Positions 8,601-16,690 of a stretch of 43,511 nucleotides of DNA are shown here, piece by piece. The first letter of the stretch is position 1. Each line of letters opens with the position of its first letter. The position numbers were made by a program, and so were the translations under genes. The notes beneath the pieces were generated by a model. It searched no databases and was not told the DNA's origin. It was given only the letters and a program-made list of their open reading frames with translations. This DNA comes from Fuerstiella sp. (GTDB taxonomy: Bacteria; Planctomycetota; Planctomycetia; Planctomycetales; Planctomycetaceae): NCBI GenBank assembly GCA_029247265.1, contig JAQWLN010000249.1:1-43511 (forward strand), given 5' to 3'.

Positions 8601-10547
8601 ATCGGCATTCTGTTGTCCCGCGTCGGCCTGTCGGTAATCTGATGTTTGTCGCTGTGCGCGTCTCGGAAAGTCTGCAGCGAACGACGCATCTGTGAGTGTT
8701 GAAGCGACGGAACGGCTGACGGATTCCTGCAGATGTGCCGAGTAATCGTGGCTGCAATCCGGCTGACGTGATAGAGGCCGACCTGCAGCAACTTCCATCT
8801 GCTGACGGCGGTCTCTCGCTTTTTGGTCAACCAACCATAGGACAATGCCCAGCGGCCCAAGCAGGAGGTAGTACAGAATCGGAGACGACGAGCGATCACC
8901 CGAGTCTCTGAGCATCAGCCCGATAAACAGAAACACCAGTCCCGCAATCAGAAGTCCGATAACGATTTGATGCAGGTGCTGGTCCACACGACTGGAAGAC
9001 GAGACAATGAAGACACCGGTGGCAAGTACCACCAGACCGGAGCATCCCAGGAGAAGCAGAAACCCGCCGGTTGCGGCCAATGCACCACCAGATTTGTGAA
9101 CTCTAGCCCGACGAAGTTGCTTTTCCTCCTCGTCCGGAGCGGTCGCAGGTTCCAGCTTGTCACTCACGAACAAATAGATCACCAGCCCCAGTGGCCCCAG
9201 ACCCAGAAACAGCACAGCCGGCAAAGCCTCCCGAGTCATCTGCCGGCGGCACAGGAAGGCTCCCATCAGCATTGGCCATGCGCCCAGGAGAAACACGGCC
9301 AACGATTCGCTCCGGCCGATGAAACCGCGGGACATCGGATCTGCAAGCATCAGAACAGTTCCGATCACACTGACTGAAATCAGAATGCGGCCGATGCCCT
9401 GTATCCAGCCCGGAACCCCGATCCGATTGGCAGTACCCGCTGGTACAACAGCAGGGGCGGACTCCGATGGCGGCGATCCCGAGGAATTGACTGCCGCAGG
9501 CACTTGCTGGTTGATCAGCGAATGACTGCCGGAATCCGTCGGCTGCTGAATTCTGGCCAGGTGCTGATCCAGAATCGCCACCAGGCCTTCAGCACTTTGA
9601 AAGCGTTCGTCTGCGTCTTTCTGCAGCAGACAGTCGATAATCTGCACCAGCCACGGTGGCACTTCGGCGTTTTGTTCGGCGATCGGTCTGGGAGTATCCT
9701 GAGTGACTCGCTTGATGACGTGAGCCAGGCTGTCACCGCGAAATGGACTGTGGCCCGTACACATAGCATACATCACGCAACCCAGACTAAACAGGTCGCT
9801 GCTATGGTCGACACATTGACCGTTGGCCTGTTCAGGCGACATATACTGAGGCGTACCACTGACTTCGTCGGTGCGAGTTACCGTGATGTCGTCGACAGCA
9901 CGAGCCAGGCCGAAGTCGGTGATTTTGACTCGTTCAACACCATTCTCCAGCAGAATGTTAGCAGGCTTGATGTCGCGATGGATCAGCCCCTGCTTATGAG
10001 CTTCCGCCAGGCCTTCGCCAATCTGTCGGCTGATTCGCAGAATCTCGGCCAGTCGAAGCACTCCCACGCGGGCCAGTTTTTGTTGCAGCGACTGTCCGAC
10101 GACGCATTCCATGACCAGGTACGGAGGCGTGGAATGATCCGTACCATCGCCCTTTGCTTCGTCGACGGCGTGAATAGTGACGACGTGCGGATGGCTGACA
10201 GCGGCTGCCGCCCGGGCTTCTCGCAGGAACCGACGACGAGCATTGGGATTGGCGGCCAGTTCGGGAAGCAGCACCTTCACGGCAACAACACGATTAAGTT
10301 TCAGGTCGACGGCTCGCAGCACCAGCCCCATGCCCCCGCGGCCAATGACCTCCAGCACTTCGTACGGGCCGATCGTCCCCAGACAGCCTTCCTTGTCGAT
10401 GGGCTTTAGAAAGCTGAGTGAGATTTCGTCGGTTGGTCGAGGGCCACCGGCCGGTGTTTCCAGAAAACTGCCTGCATCATCATAGGCTCGCAGAAGTGCG
10501 GTGACTCGAAATCGCTGCTCGTGATCGTCTCCGCAGACTTCGCCCAA
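5664..10547 (-). CDS. Giant membrane Ser/Thr protein kinase with C-terminal repeated sensor modules
   Basis: A 1627-residue frame. The Hanks-type kinase domain (~62-330) is complete: Gly loop GRGGMG (69-74), Lys91, Glu110, HRD (190-192), DFG (211-213), SPEQ (237-240). About 11 transmembrane segments follow, in two groups (6 between 381 and 574, 5 between 694 and 858), separated by a polar Gln/Ser-rich linker. The C-terminal ~770 residues hold a PEGA-like strand region (876-950) and three similar modules (~966-1150, 1238-1380, 1418-1592). Each has a beta part with a G-x-Y/D-Y-x-x-x-I-x-D signature, then an RN turn and an F-x-W segment leading into a helical HTH-like unit. With 11 TM passes the C-terminus would be extracytoplasmic (inference). 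The TTG start used here directly follows an in-frame TAG; the family N-terminus continues upstream (10551-10703). Confidence 0.85.
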   Translation of the reverse strand: MGEVCGDDHEQRFRVTALLRAYDDAGSFLETPAGGPRPTDEISLSFLKPIDKEGCLGTIGPYEVLEVIGRGGMGLVLRAVDLKLNRVVAVKVLLPELAANPNARRRFLREARAAAAVSHPHVVTIHAVDEAKGDGTDHSTPPYLVMECVVGQSLQQKLARVGVLRLAEILRISRQIGEGLAEAHKQGLIHRDIKPANILLENGVERVKITDFGLARAVDDITVTRTDEVSGTPQYMSPEQANGQCVDHSSDLFSLGCVMYAMCTGHSPFRGDSLAHVIKRVTQDTPRPIAEQNAEVPPWLVQIIDCLLQKDADERFQSAEGLVAILDQHLARIQQPTDSGSHSLINQQVPAAVNSSGSPPSESAPAVVPAGTANRIGVPGWIQGIGRILISVSVIGTVLMLADPMSRGFIGRSESLAVFLLGAWPMLMGAFLCRRQMTREALPAVLFLGLGPLGLVIYLFVSDKLEPATAPDEEEKQLRRARVHKSGGALAATGGFLLLLGCSGLVVLATGVFIVSSSSRVDQHLHQIVIGLLIAGLVFLFIGLMLRDSGDRSSSPILYYLLLGPLGIVLWLVDQKARDRRQQMEVAAGRPLSRQPDCSHDYSAHLQESVSRSVASTLTDASFAADFPRRAQRQTSDYRQADAGQQNADQFAPTASPVSEVANTSRVETETPERLAILATDERQALRTVQNRRQSVIGIVLSLAAGAAIAAFLLPNLILSTAAATAQAHLFRFPAILFGIWTLQMLGNLIFNRRRAPAKYWALYSSAAFSAMAFGWFWATVLRMPATDHSNVLTQRTLIELGLLPSMIWVLYCVYVYRELPASEDSVHASLVNSKRTRIVKQLVSAVAVVVVAGIWFVQWHEYSSRRIAAGAGGIVIHHHGDLKPTAIFIEGHQVAASKRTETLTYVSGIKPAIYDLAIIMSGPSNRTHTLRQKVRVKADKSAEVNLRLPIELNAADDLGPANSEYGGLILDFADQCLHVMLVGMGPDMPGYYPMEIPAGRHKVPVGRYSVMIFDKQAGWLKDVRSRPNGDYEKSFNNIDRSLGILNQSLKLYDRDTGTWSVAQYTAEPGIIEIKPVEFQSVVAKRNYSKIASQNGDFEDGKFHRFQWMGKSYSLTAIQARIVNELLERLAKSGAATLDEQSLLVAVNSLSSPEAQNVMAIFNGGEHTAWDELIRYIGSEEDREVALTAFTVTGMPDVSPLVDSHVPAPLLPPEGLPPANRSSEAVVMSAQPARGERAGTLHVTIEDDGMRLAVRRKSAFGGYVPGSEQQVDKVGQSQLRLHPGDYELGIQDRFFGWPMKFRTSNITMQNGGLEELSVKRNLSDLPQNYYPSAFLWDAKEFRASNTFSSWGRSQMLAINILLAASGQSSSTADLLLEVRDNLKGYKMGIVLPAEPMPDTVKDILDPLPPFIVPGEEEGTLRLVPAQRATVSMSLLDSGLHATITAVDKNAGVSDRHLGGFKKSPVEAEYRLLPGEYEITVIDALAYWSQVDNNGFQGRNLTNQVVKIKLETDDHNEFTFRRNLKALVEFDTTSVELSKSQSLHFGWGKPRGYSAPSYGCNQAQSQCVQRLLQAVIDETYDVSEADLQMLTGQPMNELFPDLTQKIGHWLLIKPGEQPNTWRLAPLSE

Positions 10548-10703
10548 CTAGGCATCTCGTTCAGCAGGATCTTCTTTCTGAAGTGCCAGCAGAAAAACGC
10601 CTTCGATCGAATTCGGCGCGATCGATGACGTCCCATCGCGGCCCGGGACTGTCAGATGTGGCTCTGAATCGTCGGGTTCATCAGTATTTTGAGCATCAGA
10701 CAT
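10548..10703 (-). pseudogene. N-terminal piece of the kinase, cut off by an in-frame TAG
   Basis: From ATG 10703 (GGAG lies ~7 nt upstream) 51 codons run in the same frame as the kinase and end in TAG at 10550-10548. The next codon is the kinase TTG. The joined text, FLLALQKEDPAERDA-stop-LGEVCGDDHEQ, matches the conserved helical N-terminus of planctomycete Ser/Thr kinases, where a Tyr normally stands at this place (family memory, not a search). A single-base TAC/TAT to TAG change explains it. Intact, the protein would have 1679 residues. The alternatives are an assembly error, a real nonsense mutation, or stop-start reinitiation at the adjacent TTG. Confidence 0.75.
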
Positions 10704-10843
10704 CGTGGACTCCGCTGACCAAGTTAATCGCAACACTCTGTCATGCGACAACCAATACCGGAGCGCCTCATAAAATCGGGAAAAATGTCGAATCGCAGCT
10801 CAAAGTCGCGTTACCTTTCCGGACATTCTTCAGCCAACGCACG

Positions 10844-11401
10844 TTACGTCTCCCGAATACGAGCAAACAACCACGCTTTCGCAAACGTCCACCATCGCGA
10901 CGCTGTGGCTCGGGAAATCCCCATCGCCTGCGCGACCTCCACTTCTGTGAGACCAGCAAAATAGCGAAGGTGGACGAGCTCTGCTTTATCGGGTTCCCTG
11001 ATCTCGAATTCCTGCAATGCCTCATCAATCGCCAGCAGGTCATCTGCGGGAGTCAGCGTGTCAGCGACGATGTCTACGTTCGAAAGATTCACTCGTTGAC
11101 GTTCGCCGCCGTGCTTCAAACGATTCTTCCGTCGTACCTGCTCAACCAGAATCCGCTGCATGGCGATCGCAGCCGCACCAAAGAAGTGCCGCCGATTCTG
11201 CCACGTCGCCTCAGCATCATCAACCAAACGCAGAAAGGCTTCGTGAACCAGAGCAGTCGCCTGTAAGGTTTGGCCCGCACGCTCGTGCTTCATCTGGTCG
11301 CCGGCAAGTCGACGCAGTTCGCCGTACACCATAGGCAACAGCTCTTCCGTCCGTGCCTCACCTTGTTCGATTGCACTTAACAAAACAGTGACGTCAGTCA
11401 T
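10844..11401 (-). CDS. ECF-type RNA polymerase sigma factor (TIGR02999-like)
   Basis: 185 residues from ATG 11401 (a TTG six codons upstream is less likely). Region 2 carries the LLPMVYGELRRLAGDQM and LVHEAFLRLVD helices and the HFFGAAAIAMQRILVEQVRR block typical of the planctomycete/acidobacterial ECF family TIGR02999. Region 4 is the HTH around LVHLRYFAGLTEVEVAQAMG followed by a recognition helix. It lies 140 bp upstream of the kinase on the same strand, behind the RND adaptor. ECF factors of this type are commonly encoded beside Ser/Thr kinases in Planctomycetes; the kinase may phosphorylate it or a partner (inference). No anti-sigma gene is seen. Confidence 0.9.
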   Translation of the reverse strand: MTDVTVLLSAIEQGEARTEELLPMVYGELRRLAGDQMKHERAGQTLQATALVHEAFLRLVDDAEATWQNRRHFFGAAAIAMQRILVEQVRRKNRLKHGGERQRVNLSNVDIVADTLTPADDLLAIDEALQEFEIREPDKAELVHLRYFAGLTEVEVAQAMGISRATASRWWTFAKAWLFARIRET

Positions 11402-11613
11402 GACTTTTGAATCAGACAATAGGTTGCGGCAGTACGAATTCCGGCACGACGCAGTCCGGCTCGATGCTAACGGAGACCACAGCCAAAAACAACAAGCCGT
11501 CTTTCCTGACCCAAATGCCCCTTGCCAAAAGCGTCATGCGAACGATTGTTAGTGATGACGAATCGCGGCGCAAAAGGAAGCCGTCAGAATGCGACTCATT
11601 TCATCAAACCGAA

Positions 11614-12942
11614 TTACCGCGCTGCAGACTTGGCCACGTTTTCGCCAATCTTCAGACCGCTGCTGATGCCCACCGATGCTGCGTCGTTGAAGGCAATCAC
11701 AACACGACGACGGGACGGCTTGCCGTTTTCAACGACCGTGACGAAATAGTTGCCAGCACTGTCTTTGCCGACGGCGGTTGTCGGGACAACTGGTATCAGA
11801 TCGTCGCCTTGCCAGTCTTTGCGAATGACTGTCAGCGTGCCGTACAATCCCGGTTTCAGCTCCACCTTCTCTTCGCCAACCAGATCGACGGCGGGGTTCT
11901 TCAGGTGGACTTCAATCTGCATCGTTCGTGTCTTCGGATCCAGCGTCCCGGCCGTTCGAGTTACCTTCCCCGCGAACGCCTGGCCTTCCAGTCCACCGAT
12001 GGAATCAAAGATAACAGACTGACCGGGCTGAACTTTTCCCACATGATTGTTGGGCACAGCGACCATGATTCGCACTTTGCTGATCTGAGTCAGTTCAAAG
12101 ACGGGCATGGCGGCGGAGTTGTTTTCAGCAGGCTGCACGTAGCTTCCCAGGTCCACCTTCCGCTTTGTCACGACACCGTCATAAGGGGCTCGCAGGACTG
12201 TGTAGTCCATCATCGTTTTCAAGCGGTCCACCGTTGACTTCGCGACATTCACCGTCGCTTCGGCACTCTTTTTGTCTGCTTTGACTTTGCGAACAGATGC
12301 CTCGGCCGCCTGAATGTTAGCGACCGCGGCCTGCACGTCCGCCTTAACGCTGGCCAGCGAAGCCTTCGCAACATCCACATCGAAGCGTGCTTCATCAAGG
12401 TTGTCCCGGCCAATCGTGCCACCGGCGGCAAGCCTGGCCAATCTTCGCAGTTTGGTTTCATTCAGCTTCAGCATCGCCTCTTTTTCAGCGGTGCGCGAGT
12501 TCACCTGATCCAGGGCCGCTTTGCTCTGCAGCACGACTGACTCAGCCTCGGCGATGGCTGCATCTGCCTGAATCACAGCACTCTGGGTCTGTGCGACCAC
12601 GGCCTTCTTTTCTGCCAGTTCATTCTGCATCTCAGGAATGTCCAGCACTGCCAGAACATCGTCTTTCTTCACACGCGAACCAACGTCCACTTCAAGTTTG
12701 TTGACGATGCAGATCGTTTTGACGTAGCCGCCGAGTTTTGCTCTGATCTCAGTATCCTGAAACCCGTGCACGGAAGCTCCCTGCAATTCGATCACTTCGC
12801 GGTGCTCACGCCCCTGAACGGTCACCGTCTCGATCTGGGCACAGGCCTGATGAGCCGCAGCGCTCGCAACAACAAAAGCCGACGCCAGCACGACGTCCCG
12901 GATCCATCCGGTTGCGTGAAAGGAATGAGTTGAGTTTCGCAT
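11614..12942 (-). CDS. RND efflux periplasmic adaptor (HlyD/MFP family)
   Basis: 442 residues from ATG 12942 (a TTG two codons upstream is in frame). There is an N-terminal Sec signal (hydrophobic ~18-35, AxA site near AQI). The lipoyl/biotinyl half-motifs RAKLGGYVKTI (~67) and LRAPYDGVVTKRKVDLG (~250) flank a long alanine/glutamate-rich coiled-coil hairpin (~103-243). A beta-barrel (to ~345) and a membrane-proximal domain (VVPTTAVGKDSAGNYF, ~386) follow. It bridges the inner-membrane RND pump and the outer-membrane factor. It begins 52 bp after the permease stop, so the two are probably one transcript. The 212-bp gap to the sigma factor holds no obvious gene. Confidence 0.9.
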   Translation of the reverse strand: MRNSTHSFHATGWIRDVVLASAFVVASAAAHQACAQIETVTVQGREHREVIELQGASVHGFQDTEIRAKLGGYVKTICIVNKLEVDVGSRVKKDDVLAVLDIPEMQNELAEKKAVVAQTQSAVIQADAAIAEAESVVLQSKAALDQVNSRTAEKEAMLKLNETKLRRLARLAAGGTIGRDNLDEARFDVDVAKASLASVKADVQAAVANIQAAEASVRKVKADKKSAEATVNVAKSTVDRLKTMMDYTVLRAPYDGVVTKRKVDLGSYVQPAENNSAAMPVFELTQISKVRIMVAVPNNHVGKVQPGQSVIFDSIGGLEGQAFAGKVTRTAGTLDPKTRTMQIEVHLKNPAVDLVGEEKVELKPGLYGTLTVIRKDWQGDDLIPVVPTTAVGKDSAGNYFVTVVENGKPSRRRVVIAFNDAASVGISSGLKIGENVAKSAAR

Positions 12943-12994
12943 GATCAAATCTTTTGATGAACGCTATTGGGTTAAAACGCCCAGGGTAAACGCG

Positions 12995-15900
12995 TCAGGC
13001 CCAGGCCTTCACTTCTTCGTCGCTGATCTCTGGTTGCCGCTTGAAGATTACGTACAGGCAGGGAACGACAAACTTAGGCAGCAGAGTCGCAGCAATAACC
13101 GCACCAACGATCGTGCGAGCCAGCGGTTCATCTGCTTCTCCCCCTGCGAATCCGATGGCCATGGGCAGTAACGCCAGGATCGTTGTCACAGATGTCATCA
13201 GAATCGGTCGAAAGCGAACGATGGCCGCGTCAACAATGGCCTGATGCACTGTCGCACCCTGGGCCAGGCGATGATTGGCAAAGTCCAGCAGCACGATCGT
13301 GTACTCGACGACGATGCCGATCATCATGATGATTCCCATGAACGACTGAATGTTCAGGCGAGTGTCCCAGAACGTCAGCACGAAGGCCACACCGATGAAT
13401 CCCAGTGGCACGGTGACCATCACAATCAGCGGATCAACGAATGAACGAAACTGGGCCACCATGACCAGGTAGACCAGTAACGTGGACAGCACCAGTCCCA
13501 GCGCAAAGTCAACAAATGAATCCCGCATCGAACGAATTTCGCCCTGCAGTTCGACAGTGAACCCCGTGAATCCTTCTCCACCAATTTTGTATCGAGTTGG
13601 AGCATTCAGGCCGATCGTCGAAAGTGTATTCTGAAACCACACCGGATACTGAGCCACGGCAGCACGTGAGTCGGCAGCCGCCTCCAGCTGCAGCGGATGT
13701 CCATCGGCCGTCAGTGCAGACTCTATTGCTCCGACGACAGTTCCCAGGTCGAAACCGGGCAGGACATTGGCATAGACGTCGGTCACTCGCGTGATATTGC
13801 GATGGTTGATGACCGACGGGCCGGTGACATTGGTAATAATGTCGGCCACTTCTTCCAGAAACACAATGGGACTGTCGGAGCTGCCACCCTTGACCGGGAT
13901 CCTGCGTAGCGTATCCAGCGAGTTGATTTCTTCTTCGTAGTACTGCGTTCCCAGAAAGTAATGATTGCCGTTCTTGGGGTCGATCCAGAAGGCCGGGTCA
14001 AAATTAATCGAGCTGTTGGTTGAACTGACCAGACACTTCATCACCTCTTCGGGTGAAACACCACGATCCAACGCTCGCACCCGATCGATTTCAACACGAA
14101 TCATGGGGTAGTCGATTCGCTGAGCGACTCGAACGTCGATCGCACCTGGCACAACTTCAATCGTATCGATTAGGTGATCGGCGATTTTGTGAGCCGTTTC
14201 CAGCGTATAGCCAGTCACCTGAAAGTGAATCGGTGATGGTTCACCCATGTTCAGTGCTGCTGTCAGAATGCCGCCAGTGTCGAATGCAAAGTCAACGTCC
14301 GGAAACTGATCGTTCAGCTTCGTTCGCAGCGTTTCGACTTTTTCAAAAACGTTGCTGTTTCCCTGTGTCAGCTGAATAAGAATGAACGAATCCATAGCAC
14401 CGGTGTTGGGCGTATATGCGGCCGGCCAGTCCAGCAGGACACCGATATTTGCGATCAACATGCTGCAGAGGGAATCCGCCTTTGCCGCTTTGACTTCTTC
14501 CGCAGTCAGCACACGATCTTCGCCGCCGGCATACCTCTCTTTTGTAATTGAATAGACGGAATCCGCCGTTGGATTATCAGGTGCCGGGTCGCCGAGCTCC
14601 TCAACGATCACATTCTCAATCTGCTTTACGATATCGCGTGAACGCTCAAGCTTGGTTCCGGACGGAGCTCGCACGTAGATTGTAAACTGCCCGGAGTCGA
14701 CCGGCGGAAACAACTCGCGTCCGGTGTTGGAAGCCATCCCAAGCGACAGGACAAACAGCCCGGCCGCGACGGCAAGCACCAGCCACCGTGCCTTCAGAGA
14801 ACCCAGCAACAGAACACGGTAGCCGTTGACCAGCCAGCCTTTGGCCTGATCGGCCGTTTCGACAATGTCCGTTTTTTCTGCTGCGTTTTTCCGCATTAGC
14901 TTCGCGGCGGCCACGGGCACAAAGAAAATGGCAATCAGAAAGGATGCAACGACCGCAAACAGAACTGCGACAGCCAGCGGTGTGAACAGATACCTGGCCA
15001 GTCCTGACAGAAAGATCACGGGAAAGAACACAACCATAAACGTAACAGTGGAAACGAACAGCGGCACGATCACTTCATGAGTGCCGTCAAGGGCGGCACG
15101 CAAATAGCCCTTATCCATCTGCATGTGCCGTTCGACGTTATCCAGCACAACGATGGCCTGATCGATCAGAATTCCGACCGCCAGGGCAAGCCCGCCAAGC
15201 GTCATCGCGTTGATCGTGTTGCCGGTGAAGTAAAGTCCGATTAACGACGTCAGAATCGAAATCGGAATCGCCAGCACGATGACGAGTGTGGCTCGAAAGT
15301 TGCGCAGAAACAAAAAGACGACAGCCCCTGCGAACAACGCTCCTAACAGACCGGCGATCCACAACGCGTCAACGCTTTCGCGGACTTTTACGGACTGATC
15401 CATTACGACTTCCAGACTAAGATTGACCATCTTGGGGTCGTCAGAGCCGTCCGGACGCTGTCGTTCTTCTTTCAACCGCGCGGTGATCTCTTCCAGTTTT
15501 TCATGAATTCGGTCGACGATTTCGATCGTGTTGGAACCAGGCTGACGATACACGGGCACGTAGACCAATGGTCGACCGTTAACCCGCACAATGTTGGACT
15601 GAATCTGCTTCGTATCCTTAACTTCGCCCACATCCTTGAACAGCACCGGCTGGCCACCGGGTCCGATCTTGATCGGTGCATCATTCAGCTTCGAGACTTT
15701 ATCCGGAATCGCATTCGTGTAGATATAAAATTCACTGTCGCCGATCTTCGCGCTACCAGCAGGAATCAAAACGTTCTGCCGCCGCAGTGCCTGATGCACT
15801 TCCATGATCGACAGGTTGTGGGCGACCAGCTTGTCCGGATTCACGTAAGCCAGAATACGACGCAGCGTTCCGCCATTCACGGCTGGCGCAATCACTCCGG

Positions 15901-16402
15901 AAATCGACTGCAGATTGTTCCGCAGGTTCTTATAGGCAACGTCGTAAAGCTCCGCGTCCGTCATGTCGGGATTGGAAACCGAAACCAGGCACAACGGCAC
16001 GCTGGCCGTAGGGTCGAAGGGCATCACCATGGGCGGGATCGTGCCCGGCGGCAGGTAGAACATGTCGCTCATCGCGTACATGCTGACCTGACTTAACGCT
16101 TCTGCCTGACTGACGTCCGGATGAAAGAAGTCCTTCACCACACAGACGCCCTGCATCGCCTTGGCTTCCTGATGCTCGATCCCGGACGACTGGCCGGTCC
16201 ACCTCTGCAGGCGACTCATGATGTCCTGTTCCATCACCTCTGGCGGCATACCAGGATAGAAGCAGACGATCTGAGCAGCCGAGGTTTCGAATGTTGGCAG
16301 CAGGTCGGCTGGAATCTTGAGCACACTGATACCGCCGATCACGGCGACCATCAGCACGATCACAATGACCAGATACGGATTCTTCAGCGCAGCTCGAATC
16401 AT
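12995..16402 (-). CDS. RND multidrug/metabolite efflux permease (AcrB/HAE-type)
   Basis: 1135 residues from ATG 16402 (TTG one codon earlier). Typical RND layout: TM1 at ~11-29, a periplasmic porter domain beginning IPADLLPTFETSAAQIVCFY, TM2-6 (~345-500), TM7 (~530), a second porter domain, and TM8-12 at the end (MRDSFVDFALGLVLSTLLVY; IVVEYTIVLLDFANHR). The TM4 proton-relay motif reads VGILIDQAIVVLDNVERH: one Asp (D414) is kept, and the second Asp of the AcrB DD pair is Gln. It is longer than AcrB (~1050), with extra residues in the second porter loop. It would export hydrophobic compounds using the proton gradient; substrate unknown. It is probably the first gene of the permease-adaptor-sigma-kinase block. 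Confidence 0.9.
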   Translation of the reverse strand: MIRAALKNPYLVIVIVLMVAVIGGISVLKIPADLLPTFETSAAQIVCFYPGMPPEVMEQDIMSRLQRWTGQSSGIEHQEAKAMQGVCVVKDFFHPDVSQAEALSQVSMYAMSDMFYLPPGTIPPMVMPFDPTASVPLCLVSVSNPDMTDAELYDVAYKNLRNNLQSISGVIAPAVNGGTLRRILAYVNPDKLVAHNLSIMEVHQALRRQNVLIPAGSAKIGDSEFYIYTNAIPDKVSKLNDAPIKIGPGGQPVLFKDVGEVKDTKQIQSNIVRVNGRPLVYVPVYRQPGSNTIEIVDRIHEKLEEITARLKEERQRPDGSDDPKMVNLSLEVVMDQSVKVRESVDALWIAGLLGALFAGAVVFLFLRNFRATLVIVLAIPISILTSLIGLYFTGNTINAMTLGGLALAVGILIDQAIVVLDNVERHMQMDKGYLRAALDGTHEVIVPLFVSTVTFMVVFFPVIFLSGLARYLFTPLAVAVLFAVVASFLIAIFFVPVAAAKLMRKNAAEKTDIVETADQAKGWLVNGYRVLLLGSLKARWLVLAVAAGLFVLSLGMASNTGRELFPPVDSGQFTIYVRAPSGTKLERSRDIVKQIENVIVEELGDPAPDNPTADSVYSITKERYAGGEDRVLTAEEVKAAKADSLCSMLIANIGVLLDWPAAYTPNTGAMDSFILIQLTQGNSNVFEKVETLRTKLNDQFPDVDFAFDTGGILTAALNMGEPSPIHFQVTGYTLETAHKIADHLIDTIEVVPGAIDVRVAQRIDYPMIRVEIDRVRALDRGVSPEEVMKCLVSSTNSSINFDPAFWIDPKNGNHYFLGTQYYEEEINSLDTLRRIPVKGGSSDSPIVFLEEVADIITNVTGPSVINHRNITRVTDVYANVLPGFDLGTVVGAIESALTADGHPLQLEAAADSRAAVAQYPVWFQNTLSTIGLNAPTRYKIGGEGFTGFTVELQGEIRSMRDSFVDFALGLVLSTLLVYLVMVAQFRSFVDPLIVMVTVPLGFIGVAFVLTFWDTRLNIQSFMGIIMMIGIVVEYTIVLLDFANHRLAQGATVHQAIVDAAIVRFRPILMTSVTTILALLPMAIGFAGGEADEPLARTIVGAVIAATLLPKFVVPCLYVIFKRQPEISDEEVKAWA

Positions 16403-16690
16403 CAATTCAGGATTTCCCGATACGCGTTCGAGGCAAATCGAACCATGACAGAAGTTTGAGGTCTTTCGGCCGATTTAACCAACAGCCGTTCAGCACCGGT
16501 TCTCAGACGCGGAGCGGCAGCTGCTGGCAAACCGAGCACGACCGATGATGCGGGAGTCTCGCACAATCGTCAGGCAAGAACAATGCAGGATAAAGTGCCC
16601 CACAGCAGGAAAAAGCGTGCCTTTTCACAGCACCGCGCAACCCCAACAGAGATCCGCTATCGGCTGGCCTGACTCACTTTTCAGACAATG

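Noticed and set aside
9504..10409. A 301-codon plus-strand open frame inside the kinase gene
   Set aside because: Antisense of the conserved kinase domain; high GC at the third codon position of the real gene creates long shadow frames.
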